A DNA stretch of 64,000 nucleotides from Moringa oleifera (taxonomy: Eukaryota > Streptophyta > Magnoliopsida > Brassicales > Moringaceae): NCBI GenBank assembly GCA_021397835.1, contig JAJFZO010000113.1, positions 1,156,001 to 1,220,000 on the forward strand, read 5' to 3'. The notes under the pieces are model-generated. The model saw nothing but the letters and a program-made list of their open reading frames with translations. It was not told the origin of the DNA and searched no databases. Both the position numbers and the translations under genes were made by a program. Shown here piece after piece: positions 36,001 through 47,049 of the stretch; position 1 is the first letter of the stretch, and every line of letters begins with the position of its first letter.

Positions 36001-38827
36001 GGGTAGAGGGTCAAAGGTCAAAGGTCTATGGTTCAAGGTATAGGGTCCATGTTCTTGGGTTTAGGTTTCAGATTTTAAGAATCTCGGGTTTTTACAGTAA
36101 GGTGTAGGGTTAGAATCTTGACTTTTAAGGTAGGGTATAGGTCTAGAATCTTAGGTCTAGGGTTTTAAGGTTTAGAAATTAAGGTCCATGGTCTTTGGTT
36201 TAGGTTTAGGAATTGGGGTCTAAGGTTTAGTATCAAGTGTTTTAGGTTCTACGATCTAAGACTTATGGTGTAAGGTCTTTAGTCTAGGGTTTGGGGTGCA
36301 TGGTTTAGGTCAAGTGTTTAGTGTTTAGGGTTTAAGGTTTAGGATTTTAGGATCTACAGTTTTAGGCTCTAAGGTTTTCGACTTTAAGGTAAGGGCTCTA
36401 GCGTTTTAGGATTTCAAAATTTTATGGTTTTAGGGTCTTAGGATCTATGTGTCGGGTGTAGGCTCTATTTAGGGTTTAGAGTTTCAAGCTTAAGGTTAAG
36501 GGTTCTAGGGCCTAGGGTCTTGTGTTGAAGGTGTGAGGTTTTATGGTTCAAGATTTGGGGTTTTAGGTTTAGGGTCTAGATTTTAGGTTTTACTGTTTTA
36601 TGTTTTTAAGGTCTAAGAATTAGAGTTTAAGGTCTAGGGCCCAAGGTGTAAAGTGTAAGGTTTAGGGTTTAGGAATATAGGACTTAAGGGTCTAGGGTTT
36701 AAGGGTTTAGGGTCCAAGGTCTAGATTCTAAGGTCTAGGGTATAGGATATAATCTAAGGTCTAGTGTATAGGGTTTAATCTAGGGTCTTGAGTTAAGAAA
36801 TTTAGATCTAAGGCCTAGTTTAAGGACCATAATTTAGGGCCTAAGGTTTACGATTTAAGGTTCAAGGTCTAGTTTTTAGGTTTTAGGGTTCTAAGGTTTT
36901 AGGTATAAGATTCCAAAGTGTAGGGTCTAGGGTATAACATTATAGTAGTGTCTTAGGTTTAAGGTTTTGGATTTAGGGTCTAAGGTTTTTGGGATTATAG
37001 TATAGGGCTTAAGGTAAGGTTTTAAGGTTAAGGTTAAGGTTAAGGTTCAGGGTTTTAGGAGAGGCTTTAGGAATTATATGGTATATGGCTCAAGGTCTAG
37101 GGTTTAAGGTTTAGGGTCTATTGTTTAGGATTTAAAGTATAAGAGTATTGGATCTAGGGTCTTGGGTATTGTGTTTGGGGTTTAATGGTATAAGTTCTAG
37201 GGTTTAAAGTTTAAGGTTTAGGGTTTAGAGCATTAGAGTCTAGGATTTAAGGTTTAGAGCATTAGAGTCTAAGGTCTAGGGTCTAGATTTTAAATGTTTA
37301 AGGTCGTAAGGTTTTAATGTTTTGGGTTTTAAAGTTTAAAATCTAGGTTTAGATTTTAAAATCTAGGGTTTAGGGTCTAACCTATAGGAGTTTAGGCCTT
37401 TAGTGTCTACAGTAAGGGTCTAAAGTTTAGGTTCTAAGGTTTTAGAGTTTATGGTTTTAGATTTTTAGGTTTTAGGTTCTAAGATATAAGATTTCATGGC
37501 TTTAAGGTCAAGCATCTAGGTTTCAAGATTTTAGAGTCTAAGGTCTAGTATCTGGAGTTTAGGATTCTAGGGTCTAGAATTAAGGTCCAAGGATTAGGGT
37601 TTTAGGGTCCAAAGTTTAAGATCGAGGGTATAGGGTTTTTGGTCTAGGGTTTTAAGGTTTTAGGGTCTAAAGTCTAAGGTCTAAAATGTAGGGTTTAGGG
37701 TCTACAGCTTATGGTTTACATTTAAGGGTCTACGGTTTAGGGCTTAACGGTGTAGGGTCTATGGTCTAAGATCCAAGGTCTAGGGTCCAGGGTCTATGTT
37801 CTAAGATCTTAGGTCTAGGTTTTAGATTTTACGTATAGGAGTTTAGGCTCTAGTGTCTAGATAAGGGTCTAAAGTTTAGGTTCTAAGGTTTTAGGGTTTA
37901 GGACTTTAGAGTTTCTAGGTTTTAGGTTCTAAGATATAAAATTTCATGGCTTTAAGGTCAAGCATCTAGGTTTCAGGATTTTACAGTCTAAGGTCTAGTA
38001 TCTAGAGTTTAAGATTCTAGAGCTTAGGATTAAGGTCCAAGGACTAGAGTTTTAGGGTCCAAGGTTTAAGATCCAGGGTCCAAGATCCAGGGTATAGGGT
38101 TTTAGGTCTAGGTTGTAAGGTTTTAGGATCTACGATCTAAGGTCTAAAGTGTATGGTCTAAGGTATATGGCTTATGGTCTGTAATTTAGGTCTGTTGTTT
38201 AGGGCCTTAGGGTGTAGGGTCTATGGTTTAAGATCCAAGGTCCAAGGTCTAAGGTCTAGAGTCTATATTCTAAGATTATAGGTATAGGTTTTAGATTTTT
38301 AAGGTTGTAGGGTTTTAAGGTAGGGTGCAGTGTCTAGAGTTTACGATATAGAGCCTAAGGGTCTAAGGTCGAGTGTCTAGGGTTTTAGGGACTAAGGTTT
38401 AAGAATTAGGGTCTAAGGTCTAGAGTTTACAGTTTATAAATTATGGTTTAGGGTCAAAGTCTCGGGTTTATAGTTTGTTGTTTAGATTCTAAGGTTTATG
38501 GTTTATTATTTAGGATCTACGATCTAGGGTTTATGATCTAAGGTTTTAGGTTAAGATCTGGGGTCTTAGGTTTAGGGTCTAAGGTCCAAAGTCCATGGTA
38601 TAAGGTCTAAGTTATAGGATTTAAGATTTTAAGATCTGTGGGGTTTTAAGGTCTAAATTTTTTAGCTTTAAGGTTTAGTGTTTAATGTTTTAAGGTTTTA
38701 GGATTTTAAGGTCTAGGATCTATGGTTTTACGATCTGAGATCGAGGATCTAGGGTTTTAAGGTCTAAGATCAAGGGTTTAGGATTTTAGGGTCTAAGATT
38801 TAAGGTTTAAGATTTTAGGGTTTTAAG
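33040..38827 (+). repeat. Degenerate TTTAGGG-like array, G-rich on plus strand (part 1)
   Basis: About 5.8 kb of heptamer-like words: tttaggg, tctaggg, tctaagg, tttaagg, gtttagg, with frequent 6- to 9-nt variants. Runs of the exact plant telomere unit are short (for example gggtttagggtttaggg at about 34838). G almost never gives way to C-rich telomere words, so orientation is uniform over the whole array. It contains higher-order duplications (see 37384-38300; also aaggtattgtgttttaagg near 33801 against 33537). No genes. Confidence 0.9.
37384..38300 (+). repeat. 451-bp tandem segmental duplication within the telomere-like array
   Basis: The block beginning ataggagtttaggc at 37384 recurs at 37835. 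Both copies share, in order, taagggtctaaagtttaggt, atttcatggctttaaggtca, agcatctaggtttca, taaggtccaagga and gtagggtctatgg. Period is 451 bp. The copies are close enough to show that unequal exchange or slippage acted after the array had become degenerate. Confidence 0.82.
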
Positions 38828-39472
38828 TAGAAATGTTAAGAAATAAATCGTCCAAATCAAACTGCAACGAATCAAACCATTTGGTTTTATAAATTAATGA
38901 TCTGAAATAGTTTAAGAAAATACAAACTGCATTAATGCAGTTTAGTTTCTTAAGAAAACATAAACAATTTTGTTTAAAACCAAACTACACCATATTTAAT
39001 AGAATTTTAAAAGTTTTGTATTCTCTATCACTCTTTCAAAGTCCAAGTCCAAGTAACTTCTATCCAAAACCTTTTTTTTTTAAAAAAAAAAAACCTAATT
39101 TTTTATTTAGCAAAAGTTACAAACTGTTAAATTTGCCACATTTGCATTGTCTTTCTCTATTAGGCACCTTTCATTCGCAAGGAAGTAGGTCTAATCAACC
39201 TCAAATATTAATAAACTTTGAACTTCAAATTGATTACAATTGATGTTTGAATTTTTTAAATTCATAGTAAGTTGATGTTGCTAGATATTTACTTTGAAAG
39301 TATATTAATAAATCAAATCGCACTAAAATCGTATTGCATTTTGTAGGATAGTTTGGTGCAATTTATATTGTTTAGGTCAAACTACACGATTTGAAGTTAT
39401 CAACAAATTACATCATTAGTTTGTTGTGTTAAAAATGTATAAACCAACCACATTGTACCACTAACACCCTTA
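38828..39472. mobile_element. Non-autonomous hAT-like insertion, 645 bp
   Basis: The telomere-like array is cut by unrelated sequence. Left end is TAGAAATGTTA at 38828; the right end is TAACACCCTTA ending at 39472. Reverse-complemented, the right end is TAAGGGTGTTA, matching the left at 7 of 11 positions and resembling common plant hAT MITE ends (TAGGGGTGTTA-like). The flanks gttttaag (38820-38827) and gttttatg (39473-39480) are an 8-bp target duplication with one mismatch, the length expected for hAT. The inside has no transposase; the 102-codon open frame at 38935-39243 is not recognisable. Confidence 0.72.
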
Positions 39473-39480
39473 GTTTTATG

Positions 39481-40725
39481 GTCAAAGGTGTAGGATATGA
39501 AGCTAGGGTTTAAGGTCTAAGGTCTACGTCTAGGATAAAGGTTTTGAAGTTTTAAAGTTTCAAGTTTTAAAATTTTAGGGTTTAGGGTTTAAGTTTTAGG
39601 GGTAGGGTTTTAAGGTATTGGGTTTAGGGTAGGGTTTTTGAGTATTGGTATAAAGTTTATAGGAAAGGGTTTAGTATATGGTTTTCGGGTTATGGTTAGG
39701 TTCTATGGTTTAGGTTATAAGATTTAGGATCTAGAATCTAGGTTCTTGGGTTTTTGATTTATGTGTCTAGGGTTTAGAGTTTAAGAATTAAGGTTTAAGA
39801 TTTCAAAATTAAGGTTTAGGGTCCAAGGTCTATGATTTAGGAATTAGGGTCTGCGGTTCAAGGTTTAGGGTATAGTGTATAGAGTTCAAGGTCTAGGATT
39901 TAGGGTTTAAACTCTAGGTTTTAAGGTTTTAAGATCTAAGATTTTTAAGTCTAAGGTAGTTTCTTAAGGTCTACAGTTATGGGGTTTAAAGGTTCAATGT
40001 TTTAGGATGTAAGTCTATTGTTTAGGGTTCAAGTTAGTATTTAAGGTCTAGAGTGTTAGCATCCATGGTCAAGGTCTTTGGTTTATAGTCTAGATTTAAG
40101 TTTTAGGTTTAAAGGCCTAGGGTCTAAGCCTATGCTCTAAGATTGAAGGTGTAAGGTCCAAAATTTTTGGTTTGAGTTTTACATTTTATAGTTCTAGTAT
40201 TTTAGGGTAAGGTCTAAGGTCTAAGGTCCAAGGTCTAAGATTTAAAGTCTAAGATTTAGGGTTCAAGATTTTAAGTTTTAGGGTTTATAGTTTAAAGTTC
40301 AGGGTCTAGTGTTTAAAATGTAAGGTTATAGGTCCAATGTCTAAGGTCTTGGGTCTACGGTCCAAGGTCTAAGATCCCAAGGTCCAAAATCTAGGCTCTA
40401 GGCTCCAAGGTCAAAGGTTTTAGGTGTAGAGTTTTAGAGTTTAGGGTTCAAAGGTCTAAAGTCTAAGGCCTAGGATTTAGGGTTTAGTTTTTGGGATTTG
40501 GGGTAATGGGTTTAGGGTTTAGGGTTTAGGGTTTAGTTTTTAAGATCTAGGGTCATGGATTTAAGTTATTAAGTATAATCTAAGGTCCAAGGTTGAGGAA
40601 ATAAATATAAGGTTTGAGGTTTAGAGTTTAGTATTCTAGGGTTTTAAGGTTTAAGGTTTAGCGTATATAGGGTCTAAGATTTCAGGTTTGAGGTTTTAAG
40701 GTTAGGAGGTTTACTGTAGTATTTA
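39481..40725 (+). repeat. Degenerate TTTAGGG-like array (part 2)
   Basis: Continuation of the same array and orientation on the far side of the hAT-like insertion. The purest plant telomere run in the window is here: four consecutive gggttta units at about 40509-40536. The array ends abruptly at about 40725, where the Mutator-like element begins. Confidence 0.9.
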
Positions 40726-41064
40726 GGAAAGATGAAATTGCCAAAAATGGCACCTCGTGTTCCTTGTTTTGTAAATCAAGCCATTTTTACTAACTTTTAT
40801 ATTTTTAGCACTTAAAATGTACTGTGAAGAATAAGATACCCATCCTAAAGACAATAATACCTTTCAAAAGTAAATAAATTCAAAAAATAAAAAAATAGCA
40901 CACAGTATTAGTATTCTCTCTCATTGAACTTTCTCTCTCATCGAACTTTCTCCCTCTTTGTCTTCAATTTCTTTCCTCAAATTTTTTTTTCATGTTTGTA
41001 TATAAGATCTACCTACACAGAAGCTAGAAAAGGAATCAAAAGCAAAATCAATTGATTCTGGCTA

Positions 41065-42176
41065 GTTCTCTTCACGTTGTATCTAATATTTACACAACCA
41101 AGCTCGTGCTTTTGGTAACACATTATTCTTCAAAAGCAAAAAGTGTTCGGGTGGGTCAACAAACTAACAGGTATGTATTTAAAAGATAATATATCTTAAC
41201 ACTGCGAAGATTTTATGTGTTTGAAAGTTCTCTTCACGTTGTATCTAAGATTTACACAAGCAAACTCATGTTTTCGGTAACACATTGTTTTTCAAAAGCA
41301 AAAAGCATTCGGGTGGGTCAATAGACTAACAAGTATGTATTTAAAAGATAATGTATCTTAACACTACAAAAATTTTATGTGTTTGAAAGTTTTCTTGACG
41401 TTGTATCTAAGATTTACATAACCAAAGCTCGTGTTTTTAATAACACATTATTCTTCAAAAGCAAAAAAGTGTTCGGGTGGTCAATAGACTAACAAGTATA
41501 TATTTGAAAGATAATGTATCTTAAAACTGCGAAAATTTTATGTGTTTGAAAGTTCTCTTCACGTTGTATCTAAGATTTACATAACTAAAGCTCATATTTT
41601 TAGTAACACATTGTTTTTCAAAAGCAAAAAATGTTCGGGTGAGTCAATAGACTAACAATTATGTATTTCAAAGATAATGTATCTTAACACTGCGAAGATT
41701 TTATGTGTTTGAAAGTTTTCTTCACGTTGTATCTAAGATTTACACAACCAAGCTCGTGTTTTTGGTAACACATTGTTTTTCAAAAGCAAAAAGTGTTTGG
41801 GTGGATCAATGGACTAACAAGTATTATTTGAAAGATAATGTTTGAAAGTTCTCTTCACGTTGTATCTAAGATTCACACAACCAAGCTCGTGTTATTGGTA
41901 ACACGTTGTTCTTCAAAAGCAAAAAGTGTTCGGGTGTGTCAATGGACTAATAAATATGTATTCAAAAGATAATATATCTTAACACTGTAAAGATTTTATG
42001 TGTTTTGAAGTTCTCTTCACGTTATATCTAAGATTTACACAACCAAGCTTGTGCTTTTGGTAACATATTGTTCTTCAAAAGCAAAAAGTGTTCGGGTGGG
42101 TCAATGAACTAACAAGTATGTATTTGAGAGATAATGTATGTTAACACTGCGAAGATTTTATGTGTTTGAAAAGAAC
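41065..42176 (+). repeat. Seven tandem copies of a unit of about 162 bp
   Basis: Units begin gttctcttcacgttgtatct at 41065, 41227, 41389, 41552, 41715, 41848 and 42010. Spacings are 162, 162, 163, 163, 133 and 162 bp; the 133-bp unit lacks about 30 bp before its end. Each holds aagctcgtg, ttggtaacacat, ttcaaaagcaaaaagtgttc, gggtgggtcaa and gataatgtatcttaacac. Tandem arrays near the ends of Mutator-like elements are known; here they lie directly upstream of the transposase. Confidence 0.93.
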
Positions 42177-42198
42177 AATCATGATGTATTATGCATAT

Positions 42199-42610
42199 CG
42201 TAACATATACAAAAGATCGTGCTATGTTTGATTAAATCATGACTTAGTCACCAAATTCGTTTTATCTCATTCACAATTGATATTTCTTTAATGAAATCGA
42301 TACATGAGATAATATTGTTGCTTATTTCGTAACATAGACAAAGAATCGTACTATGTTTGATTAAATCGTGACGTAGTTACCAAATTCGTATCGTAAACCA
42401 TCGTGACTTCATTCACACTTGATATTTCTTTAATGAAATCGATACATGAGATAATATTGTTACTTATTTCATAACATAGATAAAGAATCGTGCTATATTT
42501 GATTAAATCGTGACTTAGTCACCAAATTCATGTCATCTTATGAATCATCGTGACTTCATTTATAATTGATATTTTTTTAATGAAATCGATACATAAGATA
42601 ATATCGTTGC
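42199..42610 (+). repeat. Three tandem copies of a 129-142-bp unit
   Basis: Units start near cgtaacata at 42199, 42328 and 42470. Each includes gtttgattaaatc, tgacttagtcaccaaattc, ttgatatttctttaatgaaa and tcgatacatgagataatatt. The second and third carry an extra about 13 bp around taaaccatcgtgacttc. The array ends about 100 bp before the transposase start codon. Confidence 0.9.
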
Positions 42611-42709
42611 TTATTTATCTAAGTCATTATGCATTTACTGAAATTTGGTTTTGTTCATTTTTCTAAAACTGTTGCTTCTTTTTTGAAATGTTTTCATGGT
42701 CATTGCAGA

Positions 42710-45275
42710 ATGCGTGTTATTGTAACTTGGAATGGTGAGTGGTCCGAGTCAAGAGGAAGTTTTGAGTATATTGGTAGGACTATCAAAACACGAGGTTATG
42801 TTGTTCGAAAGGATTTGACATATGCACAGTTGTTGGGTTTAGTTAAATCTTGCATTGATATTGATTTATCTAATTATGATGTTATGCTGCACACCATAGT
42901 GAGGTCCAAGGAAACTACTGTGAAAATTGAGTTAGTGAATGATAATGATATTGAGTTCATGCTGTATGATGACAACATAGTACCCCATGTAATTGTGGAT
43001 TTGGTGGAGTGACATAATGTTGAAAACACACATGGTGTAAGTGAAGGTGAAAATTCAAAACAAATGAATCAGTTGAATTCTTGTATTGGGAGCAATGAGG
43101 TTACAGATGCAATCCCCAATGTACAGACCCATCCAATTTTTCAAAGTAAAAATTTGGCATAGAACCATTATTCCATAATGAGACTCCTCTTAACACTCAG
43201 AATACTGATGAGATCAACTTACATGAGTCGATAGACTATGACGTTGGGTGTGAGTATTCAGTCCCAGAAACTGAGGCCATTCAACCTATCGAAGAAGAGC
43301 AATGTGAACCCATTATGGAAGTTGAGCTTAATGATGAGAACTTGCCTTCTGTACCACATTCAATTCCACCTTATGTGCCATCTGCTTGCCCTGAAGCACA
43401 CAATAATATAAATGATGGTGTTAATAAGAGGTATAATGTGTTGAGCGCTAAATTACACAGTATTGTTTCGGTTCCTACTATGAAATCAGTGACTCCGATT
43501 GACACCTTTACTAGAGGTAAATTTTTCTCAAATAAGAAAGAGTTGAAGCGATTTTTGGGTATATATGCATTGACTGAGAACTTTGAATTTAGAGTCACCA
43601 GATCTAATAAATCAATATTTGAGATTTCTTGTAGAGAAAAAAATTGTGCATGAAAGGTCCGTGCTGTGAAAGTTGCACAAGGACAATTCCTTCAAATTAG
43701 ACGTTGTGATTTGACCACACTTGAACAATTGAGAAGTTGCATTGACGACATTGACAAGCAAGTTCTACCATTATTAGAAAAATTATTATCCAGCGGTTAT
43801 TCACTAATGCTAGAATTATTAAGCCAAAAGATATCATAGGTGACATGAAAAATTATATGGCATACAAATTTTATATAACAAAGCTTGGAAGGCGAAAGAA
43901 TATGCATTGTCTCTTACTTATGGTGACCCAGTTGAGTCATACAAACAATTACCATCATATTGTCACATGTTGCAAATAGCTAATCTAGAAACCAAGGCTC
44001 ACATTAGCATCGAAGATGACACTAATCGATTTAAGTATTTTTTTGTAGCTCTTGGACAATCATTAAGGGGGTTCTATTCAGTGATTAGACCAGTTATTGC
44101 TATCGATGTCACACTTGAAAGGGAGATTCCACGGTGTCATGTTTGTAGCCGTGTGCAAGGATGGAAATGAACAGATATACCTACTGGTATTTGGTTACGA
44201 TGACTAGAAAAACTATGAGGCTTAGGAATGGTTTTTGTAGCAACTAAAGGAAGCTATTGGTCATGTTGATGACTTGGCTATTATATTAGATCGTCACACT
44301 AGTATTGCAAAGGCCATTGTAAAGGTCTTTCTTGACTCTTGTCTTGGGTTATGTTCTTAGCATATGGCCAAAATATAAAGAATAAATTCAAGAGAGAAGT
44401 AGTGTCCAAGATATTCTATAGTGCAGCAAGGGCATATCAATAGTCTGAATTTAGTCAATTGATGATTGAATTGCAAGCTAATCACCCTCAAGCATTTGAA
44501 TATATCATGAAGGAACATCCGAAGAAATGGTCACGTGTGTATTGCCCTCGAAAACGATACCAACTCATGACCACTAATATTGCTGAAAGCTTGAATTCAT
44601 GCCTTCGATTTGCCCGCAAGTTACCCGTCATTTGGAATTCATTAGAGATATGATGCAATGTTGGTTTTATGATAGGTACGATAAAGCTAAGATTTGGAAA
44701 GTACAATTAACTGAATGGGTTCACTCTTTGATGAATGAAAGACAAAAAGTTTCACTATAGATAACGGCTTCTAACATTGATTAGAATGTATTTGTAGTCA
44801 AGTACAAGGGTAAAGAGGTGGTTGTTAACCTCATGGAATGTACTTGCACTTGTAGGGAGTTTCAGACTGATCTATTGCCATGTAGACATTCACTAACAAC
44901 ATCCAGGTGACATTTATTGCTTGTTGACAACATTATTTTTTTAAAAAAAATTTTTCATTATTGTTTTAATAACTTTGTTATTTTTCATTTTTTTTACAGG
45001 GAATGTAACATTGATTTTATAACCCTATGCTCTGACTATTACAAGCAAGAGCACTTAGTCGTAGCATACATTGAGCCAGTCTATCCAGTTGGTGATAAGT
45101 CTGATTAGAATGTGCCTGAAGATGTCAAATATGTTGTATTACCGTCAAATAATGGTAAGTATGCGGGTCGTCCAAAAAAGCAAAGAATACCCTTTAGTGG
45201 GGAAACGACACAACAAAAGAAATGTTTTAGGTGTAGCCAATATGGACACAATCGGTTGACATGTTCAAACCCATA
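42710..45275 (+). pseudogene. MuDR-type (MULE) transposase, broken
   Basis: An acceptor-like TTGCAG precedes the ATG at 42710. Domains in order: N-terminal plant MuDR region (MRVIVTWNGEW, TYAQLLGLVKSCI), stop TGA at 43010 and a frameshift near 43160; DNA-binding MuDR domain at about 43510-43700 (GKFFSNKKELKRFLG, then a TGA at 43651); MULE catalytic region from about 43790 (NARIIKPKDIIGDM, FKYFFVALGQSLRGF, IAIDVT, VCKDGNEQIY, DDLAIILDRHTSI), with frameshifts; SWIM zinc finger at about 44830-44892 (CTCTCREF then PCRH); a GT-AG intron at 44907-44999; a C-terminal part ending in a zinc knuckle, CFRCSQYGHNRLTC (about 45220-45262) and TAG. The order, intron and knuckle match plant mudrA-like transposases of 700-800 residues. 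Many stops make it inactive. Confidence 0.94.
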
Positions 45276-45749
45276 GTATCACGATCATGGAAGTCAATCT
45301 CAATTAGTGAAATGTGTTTGAATAATTGAAACGTAAATATCACAATTGGGGTGTGGTTGGACATAACTCACAGATTTGCACTGCTACCCCTTGTTTATTT
45401 ATAATTGATAATAATATCATTAACTTATGATATATAATATTTTTATTATTATTGATTTATTGTATAATTGAGAAACAAACTGTTGATTTGTTATCTTTTG
45501 ATACTATTGACTTATCATATATTTGAGATTATCACAGGTAATGCACATAGGAGTATACCAAAATCATATGATAATAACTTATCTCATTAACATGAGAAGT
45601 TTCATATATCGTGATATCTTTTCGATAAAATCGTATAATGATTATTAGTAATTCGTATCATCATTTTGATAGAAATCGTATCATATTGTCTAATTTCGTG
45701 ACATCTTATTAATTATTTTTTTATCATTATGTTGTCAAAGTTTTGTAAT
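45276..45749. other. 3' region of the MULE, non-coding
   Basis: AT-rich sequence between transposase and the downstream repeats. It holds several words reminiscent of the 5' repeats (aaatcgtatca, taatttcgtgacatctta near 45640-45710), which may be a decayed counterpart of the left terminal region. Confidence 0.4.
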
Positions 45750-45960
45750 ATGTTTTAGTTAAAATTTTATCATTATTACTTTTATTTCATTTCTTCTTGG
45801 TTTAAACATAAGATTGGCTTAGTTTCATAACATTTTTTAGTTAAAATCTTATCATAATTACTCCTATCTCATTCTTTCTTATTTCAAATGTAAGATTGAC
45901 CTAATTTGTAACATTTTTTATATAAATCATATGATAATTGCTGTCATTCAATATTGCTTT
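45750..45960 (+). repeat. Three diverged copies of a unit of about 81 bp
   Basis: The motif tttagttaaaattttatcat at 45754 recurs as tttagttaaaatcttatcat at 45836 and tttatataaatcatatgat at about 45916 (spacing 82 and 80 bp). Between them, taagattggcttagttt and taagattgacctaattt also correspond. Confidence 0.65.
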
Positions 45961-46299
45961 CTCTATAAAAAATATACATACAAAAATATAATACAAAATA
46001 ATTGTGTGAAAAATAATATGTAGGCTGTCATGGTGAGTCATCTTTCTCATCAGTTGAGTTAGCAAATACATAAACAATCATGTGCTTTTTAATTTTTAGC
46101 ATTTGGGTATCGGTGTACTACAGTGGCTTGTGAGCTAATAAATGCTCTATGGCATATAGTATATGAGGGTCGTAATTACCACTACAAAAAAAAAAGGAAA
46201 ATATTCCAATTAGTATGTGTTAGAAAACTGATAAGAGTAGAAATGTAAATAAATTTACATAACAAAAATTTACAATGTTTTTTGCTGATGGCTTGAGAC

Positions 46300-46570
46300 T
46301 TTAGATGTAATGTGCATGACAATGAAACTGTAGGAGTTGCAACATCAGATCTGGCGATGAAGTAACCCCTGCTTGACAAAATACTAGGTAGCATGAATCT
46401 AAAAAAATTTTGCTGTCGAATTCGCACTTTTGTTGGTACATATTGTCAAAACGAGTCATAAATGCGCAAACTAAAATTTTGCAGATCAATGACGACAATA
46501 AGCCAATGCGCCCCACTAATATGGCATGGCACCAACAGCTGCAATTGCTCATATTTCAGTGAAATGAAAT
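46300..46570 (-). pseudogene. Ulp1-like (C48) protease fragment
   Basis: On the minus strand, from about 46535, one frame reads VPCHISGAHWLIVVIDLQNF then SLRIYDSF followed by a stop. This matches the catalytic histidine block of Ulp1-type cysteine proteases, which act on ubiquitin-like proteins (family form IP-N-G-HW-L-VID and later YDS). The reading continues in a shifted frame with YVPTKVRIRQQNFFRF to about 46380. The DCG-x cysteine block was not identified. Ulp1-like genes are known passengers of some plant Mutator-like elements; this one lies tail-to-tail with the transposase. A short fragment, so moderate confidence. Confidence 0.6.
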
Positions 46571-47049
46571 ATTGATAAAAATTATTTAAAGTGATGAAGA
46601 TAATTTTTTTTTTACCTTATTGGCAGTGTGCCATGGTTACAAAATGTTCTGCACACACGTTACAGAAGACTATCGTTCCATTGGTGGGTGTCCCATTGTG
46701 AGTTTGTTGAAAGACCATCAGCATCTAGATCTACGTGGTACTTATTATATGTATGAAAAAAACATGTCTACAAAACCATTTAGGAAAAAAATGAAGGAGA
46801 TTGTCAAACAACAAACAAAAAGTAGTGTAATCAGAAGAGACCAATGAAAGTTATCCAAACTTATATAAAGTAAAGGGTCACAAATGCATATATCCTACTT
46901 ATATACATTTGAAAACTCCTTCTGTCGTTTTCTAAGAATGTACAAATAAGCATTAATGTGCTGCAACAATCAAGTGACGATATCACAAAATATTAAATAT
47001 AAATAAAAATCATAATACTTGAGACATATCAGAATTATGGTTAGAGATC
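46571..47049. other. Junction between MULE remains and the downstream gypsy element
   Basis: An acceptor-like TTGGCAG at about 46620 precedes a 75-codon plus-strand frame (46620-46847), which I do not recognise. On the minus strand the same interval could be an earlier exon of the Ulp1-like gene. No long terminal repeat of the gypsy element was identified. Confidence 0.35.

Larger units (their letters stand above)
40727..46620 (+). mobile_element. Mutator-like element (MULE) with tandem-repeat 5' region
   Basis: The left edge is inferred from the abrupt end of the telomere-like array at about 40726 and the sequence gaaattgccaaaaatggcac, which resembles MULE termini. It contains, in order: a CT-rich leader (40915-40985), two tandem repeat families (41065-42176, 42199-42610), a MuDR-type transposase pseudogene (42710-45275), a further short repeat region (45750-45960), and an antisense Ulp1-like fragment (46300-46570). 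I could not find a matching right terminal inverted repeat or a 9-bp target duplication, so the right boundary is only the last recognised component. Confidence 0.65.

Noticed and set aside
38935..39243. 102-codon frame inside the hAT-like insertion
   Set aside because: It contains a long A/T run in its middle, resembles no transposase and is explained by the composition of a non-autonomous element.
33040..40725. A true chromosome end
   Set aside because: Units are highly degenerate, exact TTTAGGG runs are very short, and kilobases of other sequence follow on both sides, so it is interstitial.
41065..42176. Regular repeats resembling a CRISPR array
   Set aside because: Units of about 162 bp are repeated over their whole length with no unique spacers, in a plant transposon context.
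46180..46187. CACTACAA, the usual terminus of CACTA (En/Spm) elements
   Set aside because: Only one end was found, with no partner TTGTAGTG and no TNP2-type transposase nearby; the word is short and followed by a poly-A run.
46620..46847. 75-codon plus-strand frame with an upstream acceptor-like site
   Set aside because: No family resemblance; it may be the antisense of another Ulp1-like gene exon, so no gene call was made.
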